Source of the DNA: Spirochaetota bacterium
GTDB taxonomy: Bacteria > Spirochaetota > UBA4802 > UB4802
Length of the DNA: 32,506 nt
Direction of reading: 5' to 3'
NCBI GenBank assembly: GCA_029907515.1
Contig: JARYLT010000023.1
Coordinates: 1-32,506, forward strand
Below are positions 8,637 through 16,967 of the stretch, piece after piece. A program made the position numbers and the translations under genes. The notes under the pieces were generated by a model. It saw only the letters and a list, made by a program, of their open reading frames with translations. It was not told the origin of the DNA and searched no databases. Position 1 is the stretch's first letter. Each line of letters starts with the position of its first letter.

Positions 8637-11384
8637 ATGTATTTAGATTCACTTGAAGTATTTGGCTTTAAATCCTTTGCCGATAAAACTAAAATTAATT
8701 TTGAAAAAGGCGTTACCGCAATCGTTGGCCCAAATGGTTGTGGTAAATCAAATATTGTTGATGCCATAAAGTGGGTACTGGGTGAAAAGCAGGCAAAGAA
8801 TATCCGTGGCGATAAAATGGAAGATATCATATTTGCTGGAACCGACCAGCGAAAACCTCTGTCATTGGCTGAAGTATCACTGGTAATTAATAACACCAAC
8901 CGCATTTTAAATATTGATTCAGATACAGTTACCGTTACACGCAGGGTTTTCCGTGATGGTGAATCAGAATATATGATAAACAAATCACCAGTGCGTCTTA
9001 AAGACATTGAAGAACTGTTTCTTGATACTGGCCTTGGGAAGGCATCATATTCGGTTATGGAGCAGGGTAAGATTGACCTTATACTTTCAACCAGGGCTGA
9101 AGACCGCCGATATATCTTTGAAGAAGCTGCTGGTATATCGAGATTCAAAGTTCAGAAAAAAGAATCATTAAAAAAACTGGAAGATACTACTGTTAACCTT
9201 GAACGTCTGAATGATATTATAAAAGAGATTGAACGTGAAAAAGATTTTAAATCAAAACAGGCGGAAAAAACCAAGATATACTTTGGATTACGTGAAAAAT
9301 ACAAGAAAAATGACATAGCGTTGCAGCTATTACGCTACAGGGATTTTCAAAAAAAACTGCAAAAAGTTACCGAAGATCGTCAGCGCATTTTTGATGAACG
9401 TGAAGAACTTTCAAAAAAGGTTGCTTTAATTTCATCTGAAAATGAAAATGATGAAAAAAGAAAAAATGATATTCAGTTGCAACTTTTTGAATGGGATAAA
9501 AAACTTCATACATATACCGTGAAGGTAGAAGACATAGATGGCAAAACTTCACGCAATAAGCAATTAATACAGCAACAGCAACAGCGAATAGCAACAACAA
9601 AGCTGCGTATTCAGGAAATTGAAGAAGCAATTAAAAGGCTTGCTGAAGAAAAAGAAAAAAATATTGAACAAAGCCACACTATAGTAAAAAATATTGCCAG
9701 TGATAAAGAACAGCTTGAAAACCTTTATGCACATCGTAAAAAGAAAATTCAGAATATCCATAACTATCGCGATACCATTGAACAAAAAAAACATTCCATT
9801 AAAGACCTTGAAAGTGAGGTAAAAAAATTACGTGAATCGTTGGAGATAGTTATCAGGCAACTGGTTGATGCCATTGAAAAACGTAAACATGAATTGGAGT
9901 CTTCTGAAGCAGAGCGTGAGCTGGTGCGTGAACGCATACATGCTGCATTAACAGGTGCTGAGGAAAACTTACAAAAGGCATTGCACAACCTTTCGCTCAA
10001 TCTGGTACATGAAGCAAGTGAAGTGTTGCAAAAGATTGATTTTATTGCATTAAAACATGACATACAGCTTTTTGAAAATTATGAGGATGGTTTCAGGTCA
10101 ATACTGTTTGATAAAACAGGTATCCATGCACAAAAAGAACAACTTGATTCAAGTATTCATAAGGCAAGTGCTGATATTGAACAGTTGCGAAATGATATAA
10201 GCCAGTTAGAAATAAGTATCCGTAATGAACAGGAAGAGCTTGAAGAAGTTAATAACATGATAACTCGTGTTGAAAAAGATTTATCAAAGAACGAAAATGA
10301 AAAAGCATGGATTGATAAGCATATACAAACTATAGAACGGCAGATTGCCGAAGATACCAAACAAAAGACTCACCTGGAAAATGAGATTCAAAAAATTCAA
10401 CAGCAGATTGATGATCTCACAAAAGAAATTGAACAGTGGCAGAATAGCCTTGTGGAATTTAATGAAAAAAGCAATGAGTTAAAGCAACAGATCCATGAGC
10501 TTGTTACAAAGCGTGATGAAATAGAAAAACGTATTATTGGCCGCAAACAATCTTCAAAAAAAGATATGGAACAATTGCAGCGATTGGCTGACCGTATCAG
10601 TGCACTTGACAAAAACATTGTTGAATTTCAATTCAGGCTAAATTCCATAGAGGAGTATCTCTGGACAGAATATGAAACACGTATTGCTGATACAAAAATA
10701 CAGGTTGATGAATCAATGTATGAAAGCATAAACAACGAATTGCAGGATATAAAAAGGCAAATACAGGAACTTGGTCCAATTAACAATCTGGCTATTGAAG
10801 AATATAAAGATTTAAAGAAGCGCTTTGAATATTACATTGAACAGAAAAAGGATATAGAAAAAGCTCGTGAAGATATACTTTCAGTTATTGCTGATATTAA
10901 TAAACAATCAGTGGATTTATTTTTACAAACATTCAAAGAAATTCAGAAAAACTTTCAGGAAATATTCAAACAGCTTTTTAATGGCGGTGAAGCTATCATT
11001 GAATTGACCGATCCTGAAAATATTTTAGAAAGCGGTATTGAGATTATTGTCCGTCCGCCAGGAAAAAAGAATAAAAACATCAATATGCTTTCAGGTGGTG
11101 AGCGTTCAATGATTGCAATAGCTCTATTATTTGCAACGTATATGGTAAAGGCATCACCATTCTGTTTTCTGGATGAGATTGACGCAGCCCTTGATGAAGA
11201 AAATATTGGGCGCTTTATCAGGCTTGTTCAGAAATTTTCAAAATCAACACAGTTTATCATTGTTACTCATAATAAAAAAACAATGAGTGTATGTGATTCA
11301 ATTTTTGGAGTAACAATGGAAGAACCTGGTGTTTCAAAGGTACTATCTGTTAAACTTGAAACAGCGTATGCAATGACAAAGTAA
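8637..11384 (+). CDS. smc: SMC-family chromosome segregation ATPase, short form without a recognisable hinge
   Basis: A 915-residue SMC-like protein. The N-terminal head has MYLDSLEVFGFKSFADKT and Walker A GPNGCGKSN at residues 31-39. The C-terminal head has the ABC signature LSGGE at 818-822 and Walker B FCFLDEID around 842-849. Coiled-coil arms run from about 170 to 440 and from about 500 to 760. The centre, where a hinge of roughly 150 residues with Gly-rich dimer motifs is expected, holds only a short mostly helical stretch around FENYEDGFRSILFDKTG (from residue 479). Typical bacterial SMCs are about 1,150-1,190 residues. The ATG at 8637 has AAGGTG 6 bases upstream and gives the family N-terminus. 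A GTG at 8628 would add three residues. Confidence 0.88.
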   Translation: MYLDSLEVFGFKSFADKTKINFEKGVTAIVGPNGCGKSNIVDAIKWVLGEKQAKNIRGDKMEDIIFAGTDQRKPLSLAEVSLVINNTNRILNIDSDTVTVTRRVFRDGESEYMINKSPVRLKDIEELFLDTGLGKASYSVMEQGKIDLILSTRAEDRRYIFEEAAGISRFKVQKKESLKKLEDTTVNLERLNDIIKEIEREKDFKSKQAEKTKIYFGLREKYKKNDIALQLLRYRDFQKKLQKVTEDRQRIFDEREELSKKVALISSENENDEKRKNDIQLQLFEWDKKLHTYTVKVEDIDGKTSRNKQLIQQQQQRIATTKLRIQEIEEAIKRLAEEKEKNIEQSHTIVKNIASDKEQLENLYAHRKKKIQNIHNYRDTIEQKKHSIKDLESEVKKLRESLEIVIRQLVDAIEKRKHELESSEAERELVRERIHAALTGAEENLQKALHNLSLNLVHEASEVLQKIDFIALKHDIQLFENYEDGFRSILFDKTGIHAQKEQLDSSIHKASADIEQLRNDISQLEISIRNEQEELEEVNNMITRVEKDLSKNENEKAWIDKHIQTIERQIAEDTKQKTHLENEIQKIQQQIDDLTKEIEQWQNSLVEFNEKSNELKQQIHELVTKRDEIEKRIIGRKQSSKKDMEQLQRLADRISALDKNIVEFQFRLNSIEEYLWTEYETRIADTKIQVDESMYESINNELQDIKRQIQELGPINNLAIEEYKDLKKRFEYYIEQKKDIEKAREDILSVIADINKQSVDLFLQTFKEIQKNFQEIFKQLFNGGEAIIELTDPENILESGIEIIVRPPGKKNKNINMLSGGERSMIAIALLFATYMVKASPFCFLDEIDAALDEENIGRFIRLVQKFSKSTQFIIVTHNKKTMSVCDSIFGVTMEEPGVSKVLSVKLETAYAMTK

Positions 11385-11405
11385 AAAAATAAAAAAGGAG
11401 CCAGG

Positions 11406-12752
11406 GTGGAACTTAAACGCCAGTTAGGACTTTATACCGGAATACTTGTTATCATTGCCGATATGATAGGCACCGGAATCTTTATGACCACCGGTAATAT
11501 TTTAGGCATTACTCAGAATGCCCTCATTGTTATGCTGCTATGGATTATTGGTGGTGTAGTGGCGCTATGTGGTGCCTTAAGCTACAGTGAGTTAGCTACT
11601 ATATGGCCTGATGCTGGTGGCGAGTATGTGTACCTGAAAAAAATATTTGGAAACCTTCCAGCATTTTTAACAGGATGGGTTTCACTGTTAGTTGGATTTA
11701 GTGCACCCGTTGCTACAAGTTCCATGCTACTGGTCCAGTATCTCAATACATTTTTTGTCAATATCAATGCAACTTCCGTCACTGCATTCACTGGCAATGT
11801 TTTCTGGCAAAAAACTATTGCCTGTGGGATTATTGTGTTATTTGCGTTTACCCATATCATTGGAGTCAGAAAGGGGAGCAATATCCAGAACATACTTACA
11901 GTGATAAAAATTGGTATTGTGATTGCGTTTATTGGTGCAGGTTTTTATGTGCTCAATAGTTCCGGCATCAGTCGTCTGTATGCACACTATGGACCACTGC
12001 AAATAAAAACCATACCATTTGTTGGATTATCGCTGCTTATGGTGATGTTTGCATACACAGGATGGAATGGTGCAACCTATATTGCAGGAGAAATCACCAA
12101 TCCCGAAAAAAATCTTCCAAAGATAATGTTTTGGGGAGTAACTATTACTACAATATTATACATCCTGCTGAATGTAGTTTATTTAATGTCCACAGATGCA
12201 TCATCTATTATGGGCAAAGATGAAATAGGTGCAATAGCTGCAAAAGCCCTTTTTGGTCCTGAAGCAAGTAACTTTTTCAGCATAACTATCGCTCTGATAT
12301 TACTATCATCGGTTTCAGCACAGATGATGTTGGGACCGCGTGTTTACTTTGCAATGGCAAAAAATAAAATGATATTTCATTCACTGGCAAAAGTTAATGA
12401 ACGTTTTGGAACGCCGGTACATGCAATACTATTACAAATGGTGCTGGCAATCATCTATGTGTATTCCGGTAGTGCAATGACACTGGTAATCTATATGGGA
12501 TTTGCGCTTAATGTATTCCCCGTACTGGCAGTTATAGGACTTATTGTAGCACGCAAAAAATTTCCTGATTTGAACAGACCATATACCACACCACTGTATC
12601 CGTTAGTACCTTTAACGTACATTATTCTTTCAATCATCATGATGATTGCTGCATTGTGCTGCTGGACAATTACATCTGTATTTGCAATTGGAGTGTTGCT
12701 TTTAGGAATACCTGTTTATTATGTATGGCAAAGAAAAGTTGTCAATCAATAG
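11406..12752 (+). CDS. APC-superfamily amino-acid permease
   Basis: A 448-residue polytopic membrane protein with about 12 hydrophobic segments. The N-terminal signature is IIADMIGTGIFMTTG at about residues 17-31, followed by GALSYSELATIWPDAGGEYVYL, the classic first-helix and helix-3 pattern of the LAT/APC group. FAYTGWNGATYIAGEITNPEKNLP (from about 216) is the conserved loop after helix 6. It probably exchanges or imports amino acids across the inner membrane, substrate unknown. It starts with GTG, with AAGGAG 7 bases upstream, 21 bases after the smc stop, and is likely co-transcribed with smc. Confidence 0.88.
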   Translation: MELKRQLGLYTGILVIIADMIGTGIFMTTGNILGITQNALIVMLLWIIGGVVALCGALSYSELATIWPDAGGEYVYLKKIFGNLPAFLTGWVSLLVGFSAPVATSSMLLVQYLNTFFVNINATSVTAFTGNVFWQKTIACGIIVLFAFTHIIGVRKGSNIQNILTVIKIGIVIAFIGAGFYVLNSSGISRLYAHYGPLQIKTIPFVGLSLLMVMFAYTGWNGATYIAGEITNPEKNLPKIMFWGVTITTILYILLNVVYLMSTDASSIMGKDEIGAIAAKALFGPEASNFFSITIALILLSSVSAQMMLGPRVYFAMAKNKMIFHSLAKVNERFGTPVHAILLQMVLAIIYVYSGSAMTLVIYMGFALNVFPVLAVIGLIVARKKFPDLNRPYTTPLYPLVPLTYIILSIIMMIAALCCWTITSVFAIGVLLLGIPVYYVWQRKVVNQ

Positions 12753-12863
12753 AGCTTATATATTTTTTTACTTTGAAAATGTAACACATCTGTTTTAATT
12801 TAGTAATAATAAACTTATTGAAAACTATTTTAAATAATTGTAAATAATATATAGATTACGACT

Positions 12864-13637
12864 ATGCAAACCAAACAATACACTCTTACCCCTGCAGCAG
12901 GCAAGCGCCTTATTGCTAAAGCCATTGCTGTTATGCCACAGGTGCAGGAAGCGTTGGAAAACAAAACCATCGTCATTGTTTCAGGTACTACAAATGGTTA
13001 TGTTGCTGAAGAGCTTTTACAAAGCATAGGCCAGAGTGAAGGTTTTTCTAAGCAGCGTTTTTTTAGAGGTATAACACTTCCGCCACGATATAAGGTAAGT
13101 CAATCAGGGAGACTGGAAGATGGTAGAACATTTGCCGCTGATGTTTTAATAGAAAAGGGAAAATGGATAAAAGATAAATCATTATTTGAAGTAGTAAATG
13201 ATTTGCAGGAAGGTGATATTATTTTAAAAGGAGCAAATGCAGTAAACATTGATACCAAACAGGCTGCAGTGCTTATAGGTCATCCGCAAGCAGGCACTAT
13301 TGGTGTTATCATGCAGGCAGTTGCTGGTCGCAGAGTCAAATTATTTATCCCTGTTGGATTGGAAAAAAGAATATCAGGAAACATAAATGAGCTTCCACAG
13401 CTTATCAATTCACCACAAACCAAGGGAATACGCTATTTCCCGGTAACAGGCACTATCATAACAGAACTTGAGGCTATTCATATACTTACGGGATGTCATG
13501 CTTTGCTTTTTGCAGCAGGGGGAGTAAGTGGTGCCGAAGGTTGTGTATGGTTAGCTGTTACTGGTACAGAAGAGCAAATACGAAAAGCTGATGAAGTTAT
13601 AGAGACAGTCAGATATGAGAATAATTTTGTAATTTAA
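12864..13637 (+). CDS. Conserved-looking protein of unknown function
   Basis: A 257-residue soluble protein with no signal peptide or membrane segment. I do not recognise the family. Visible features are an alpha/beta pattern (NKTIVIVSGTTNGYVAEELL, VKLFIPVGLEKRI), the segment EGDIILKGANAVNID around 117-131, and a Gly-rich stretch HPQAGTIGVIMQAVAGR around 140-156. The C-terminal part, CHALLFAAGGVSGAEGCVWL and TGTEEQIRKADEVIETV, resembles small alpha/beta ligand-binding domains in general layout. There is no clear ribosome-binding site before the ATG. Its 3' end overlaps the convergent gene at 13609 by 29 bases. Coding pattern and length make it a real gene. Confidence 0.7.
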   Translation: MQTKQYTLTPAAGKRLIAKAIAVMPQVQEALENKTIVIVSGTTNGYVAEELLQSIGQSEGFSKQRFFRGITLPPRYKVSQSGRLEDGRTFAADVLIEKGKWIKDKSLFEVVNDLQEGDIILKGANAVNIDTKQAAVLIGHPQAGTIGVIMQAVAGRRVKLFIPVGLEKRISGNINELPQLINSPQTKGIRYFPVTGTIITELEAIHILTGCHALLFAAGGVSGAEGCVWLAVTGTEEQIRKADEVIETVRYENNFVI

Positions 13638-15789
13638 AAACAATCAAAATAAACCCCAATACAATCAATATCACTAGCGAATAAATCCCAAAAAACGGAA
13701 GCAATACAAATGGTGTTATCAATGCACCAGATAATGCACCACTGTGATCGGCAGCATCAAGAGTTGAAGCTAAAAGCTGTATATCATTGGTTTTCCTGTT
13801 AAGTAATAGTGGTATAAAAGAACCGGTAGTTGCTGCAATGAGTATAATTGAAACATACAACAGTATTGCGTTATTGTAGATAGTAAAACAAAATAACATC
13901 ACTAAGCCAGTAATTAATACCATAATCCTTGTAATAAAAAAATCTTTTTGTGTAAATGTGGATGCACTGCCTATTGCTAATCCTAACATAAACAATGCAT
14001 TACAAAGAGCAATTTTATAATACAAAACACCAAACACATTTTGATACGCAATAAGTGCAATGATCATTGTTGCCATGCTGATAAATCCGCTTACAAATAT
14101 TATGCTGCCAAAAATTATGTGTTGAGTTCCCCGTGATTTGAAATACCATAAGCTTAAAATTACTATTAGTATTAACAAAAGTATCATCAACAAAGGATTG
14201 GTAATAATACGTTCTGCTTCTGAACTGGATTGTTTTAATGAATTAGCTAAATATTCAAAGTATCCTTTTGGTAAAAGGTCACTGTTTATGACATGTTCAG
14301 ATTGTAATTGTTTTGCAAGATATTCCTGTTGCGATTCCTGAAAATACATTTTAAATTCCTGGGGACTAAAGCCCGGCACAAGACTGCGTATTGTTTTTGA
14401 AATAGGAGATGTTGAAAAATTTTTTATATACTGTGACAGATAGTTACTGGTATCAGTATTACGGTTATAATTAAGTCCAATACAGTAAATAGTATCCCCT
14501 GCTGAAATAAGTGATGAAGGGAATACTTGCCTGAAGCTATTTATAACTGATGCAATATATCGCCTGAGAGAAGGATTCATAATATTGGCAAAGCCTTCAA
14601 TCTGAATAATGCACACGCCAATATTTGTTAAATGTAGTTTACAATCTTTAAAAAATTCTACGGTATATAACCGATTATGCATAATGCTGTCAGGGGGTGG
14701 TGGCAAAATGATGACAGCATTATATTTTTTGCCTGTTGATTTTAAGTAATGGCGTGTATCGTCATAGTAAACATTTATTAATTGTGAGGGGAAATCTGGA
14801 TATATTGAAATTATTTTTTGCTGTACAATATTCCACATCACCGGGTCAACAGTAACATGGTCAATAGAAGCACCTGCAAATGCAAAAACGTAATGCAGGA
14901 AGGCAGTATCTCCTGAAATGAGGATATCTGTATCTTTTAACACAGAGCCCGTGGAAAGTAATGCGTGAATGATAGGTCGTACCTGGTAGTCGTCTGGAAA
15001 TTGTGCATACAGGTTATTGTTTCCATACAGTACAATGGTGTCATCAACACCTGCAACAAACATCATCTGATAGGGGGTACGTCTATATTCAAGTAGTGTA
15101 CCAGGATGATTTGCAGCAAATGACAGTGAGAGCAGTTTCTTCTCAACGTATGATGAGTGAGCTATTACAAAGGCAACAATAACCATAGCAATAACTATCG
15201 CCAAACGCTTGATTCTTTGTTGTACAACAGTGAATGAAATAATGCAGGCAATGATGAAAAGAATAAGTGTGGTTCCTAATGGGTTAATTTTTTGTATGAT
15301 TAAAAATGTAAATGCTATTCCACCAGTAAATGCGCCAAGTGATTCAAGTAAAAATACTACAGTTCCAGGATTGTTAATTGTTAAACGTGAGCATGCATTA
15401 ACTAAAACTGGAAAGATATATCCAATAATGAAGCATTGCGGTAAAAGACATACCAATGCAATAACAAGTTCCACTTCAAGTGGGTAAAATGAATCATACG
15501 TGTGATAGAATATAGGTGTACAGTATAGCAGTATAAGCGAAATACATACTAAGCTCGGATGAAGTAAAATGTTATGGGCAATACTGCTGAATTGATGCGC
15601 TTGTATTTTTTTGCTTATGGCTGCACCAGCGGTGATACCAGCAAACCACAACACCATAATAATACCAATAGATAGTTCATTGCCCCTGAAAAACATGAGT
15701 AATTCACGAATCATAATTGCCTGGGCAATGCTAGCTGAAATGCCAATGAAGAATGTAGATATATATAAAAATACACGGTTGTATTTCAT
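13609..15789 (-). CDS. Polytopic membrane protein with internal spermidine-synthase-like domain
   Basis: A 726-residue protein in three parts: about seven N-terminal membrane helices beginning FLYISTFFIGISASIAQ, a soluble Rossmann-like domain at about 240-420, and about six C-terminal helices. The soluble domain resembles spermidine synthase, with DILISGDTAFLHYV, then VTVDP for the nucleotide-binding acidic residue. YNAVIILPPPPDS with NRLYTVEFF follows, similar to the LPDP-NRFYT-EFF pattern of membrane-fused aminopropyltransferase-like proteins. The Asp used for catalysis in true spermidine synthases is not evident at ILPPPP, so polyamine synthesis is doubtful. The ATG at 15789 overlaps the radical SAM stop (ATGA), and an earlier in-frame ATG at 15798 is possible. 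It is the third gene of the AmmeMemoRadiSam operon. Confidence 0.78.
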   Translation of the reverse strand: MKYNRVFLYISTFFIGISASIAQAIMIRELLMFFRGNELSIGIIMVLWFAGITAGAAISKKIQAHQFSSIAHNILLHPSLVCISLILLYCTPIFYHTYDSFYPLEVELVIALVCLLPQCFIIGYIFPVLVNACSRLTINNPGTVVFLLESLGAFTGGIAFTFLIIQKINPLGTTLILFIIACIISFTVVQQRIKRLAIVIAMVIVAFVIAHSSYVEKKLLSLSFAANHPGTLLEYRRTPYQMMFVAGVDDTIVLYGNNNLYAQFPDDYQVRPIIHALLSTGSVLKDTDILISGDTAFLHYVFAFAGASIDHVTVDPVMWNIVQQKIISIYPDFPSQLINVYYDDTRHYLKSTGKKYNAVIILPPPPDSIMHNRLYTVEFFKDCKLHLTNIGVCIIQIEGFANIMNPSLRRYIASVINSFRQVFPSSLISAGDTIYCIGLNYNRNTDTSNYLSQYIKNFSTSPISKTIRSLVPGFSPQEFKMYFQESQQEYLAKQLQSEHVINSDLLPKGYFEYLANSLKQSSSEAERIITNPLLMILLLILIVILSLWYFKSRGTQHIIFGSIIFVSGFISMATMIIALIAYQNVFGVLYYKIALCNALFMLGLAIGSASTFTQKDFFITRIMVLITGLVMLFCFTIYNNAILLYVSIILIAATTGSFIPLLLNRKTNDIQLLASTLDAADHSGALSGALITPFVLLPFFGIYSLVILIVLGFILIVFKLQNYSHI

Positions 15790-16907
15790 AGTGTCCATAT
15801 ACCAGGGATTGCAGTATTGCAGTACGGACATTTCCCTGATTTAAGTTTGTTTGTTGTTGTATAAAAACCGCTTCGTTCTATAACAGTTTTGCCGCAGTTA
15901 TGGCAATAGGTATTGTTGGCGCTATGCCCTGGGACGTTGCCTATATACACATATTTAAGTCCTTCAGCAAGAGCAATTTCCCTGCACCGTTCAAGAGTTG
16001 ATACTGGCGTAGGAGGAATATTTTTTAATTTGTATATTGGATAAAACCGTGTGAAGTGCAGGGGCGTTGTGCTGCCACAGTGAGTTTTAATAAAGCGAAC
16101 CATTGCCCTGATATCATCAGGATTGTCATTTAATGTGGGAATAACGAGATTTACCAGTTCAAGCCATACATTTTTTTTCTTAGCCAGTTCAATATTTGAA
16201 AGTACTGGCGATAGATTCCCACCACATATTTCAGAATAAAATTTCTGTGAATATGCTTTGAAATCAATCTTGATGGCATTGAGCAACGGATATAACATCT
16301 CGCTGGCTTGTTTATTGAGATAACCATTAGAAATGATGACACAGGATATGTTGTCTTTTTTTGCTACCTGTACAGTGTCGTAGATGTACTCATACTGAAT
16401 TGATGGTTCATTATATGTAAAGGCAATGACTGGCGTTTTGTGTTCTTTAGCCTGCTTTACAAGCTGAACAGGGGTTATATACTGGCTGTCAAGTTCTTCA
16501 GGCTGTGACTGTGAAAGCTGCCAGTTCTGGCAAAATTTGCAGCTAAAATTACAGCCAGCGGTTGCTACTGACAATGCATCATTGCCTGGCAAAAAATGAT
16601 ACAATGGCTTTTTTTCTATTGGGTCTATATGATATGCAGCAATACGTCCGTATACCAGGCTGTATAGTTTGCCATCCATGCACTGTCGGGCTTTGCATAA
16701 ACCCCTTGTGCCGTTTGTTAGCATGCATTGATTGGGACACAAATTACACTGTACGGTTTGTGCATCAATTTTTTTCCAGTGTAAAGCCTGGCGATAGTTA
16801 CTGGCAATAACATCTTCTGGCAGGAATGGAATAACCGAGCCAACCACAAGAGCTTGCATTGAATATAAACAGCTATGTAAAAATTCTTTACGAGTAACAG
16901 ATCTCAT
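15786..16907 (-). CDS. AmmeMemoRadiSam-system radical SAM enzyme with Tat-like N-terminus
   Basis: A 373-residue radical SAM protein related to pyruvate-formate-lyase activases and of the kind encoded with Memo and AMMECR1 proteins. The [4Fe-4S] motif CNFSCKFC gives Cys119, Cys123 and Cys126. An N-terminal Cys cluster, CNLCPNQC with GLCKAR (Cys54, 57, 61, 71), and a C-terminal CHNC...CPYC pair (probably zinc) frame it, as is usual for the family. Residues 1-35 are unusual: TRKEFLHS followed by a hydrophobic stretch, close to a twin-arginine export signal but with Lys for the second Arg. Its substrate is unknown. It follows the Memo-AMMECR1 fusion by 60 bases and overlaps the next gene. Confidence 0.88.
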   Translation of the reverse strand: MRSVTRKEFLHSCLYSMQALVVGSVIPFLPEDVIASNYRQALHWKKIDAQTVQCNLCPNQCMLTNGTRGLCKARQCMDGKLYSLVYGRIAAYHIDPIEKKPLYHFLPGNDALSVATAGCNFSCKFCQNWQLSQSQPEELDSQYITPVQLVKQAKEHKTPVIAFTYNEPSIQYEYIYDTVQVAKKDNISCVIISNGYLNKQASEMLYPLLNAIKIDFKAYSQKFYSEICGGNLSPVLSNIELAKKKNVWLELVNLVIPTLNDNPDDIRAMVRFIKTHCGSTTPLHFTRFYPIYKLKNIPPTPVSTLERCREIALAEGLKYVYIGNVPGHSANNTYCHNCGKTVIERSGFYTTTNKLKSGKCPYCNTAIPGIWTL

Positions 16908-16967
16908 ATTTACAATCCAGATTCTTATTGGATAGAACCAATGTCACATTAAAAACATCATAAAATG

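Noticed and set aside
8621-9148. 175-residue open frame antisense to the start of smc
   Set aside because: It mirrors the well-supported smc head domain, has no ribosome-binding site and no recognisable protein features. It is a shadow of the coding frame.
9367-10618. Several antisense frames rich in Leu, Phe or Ser inside smc
   Set aside because: They are explained by the complement of Lys/Glu-rich coiled-coil codons. There are no start signals and no family features.
14138-14341. Plus-strand frames inside the spermidine-synthase-like membrane gene
   Set aside because: They are short, overlap a clear membrane-protein coding frame, and have no ribosome-binding site or recognisable features.
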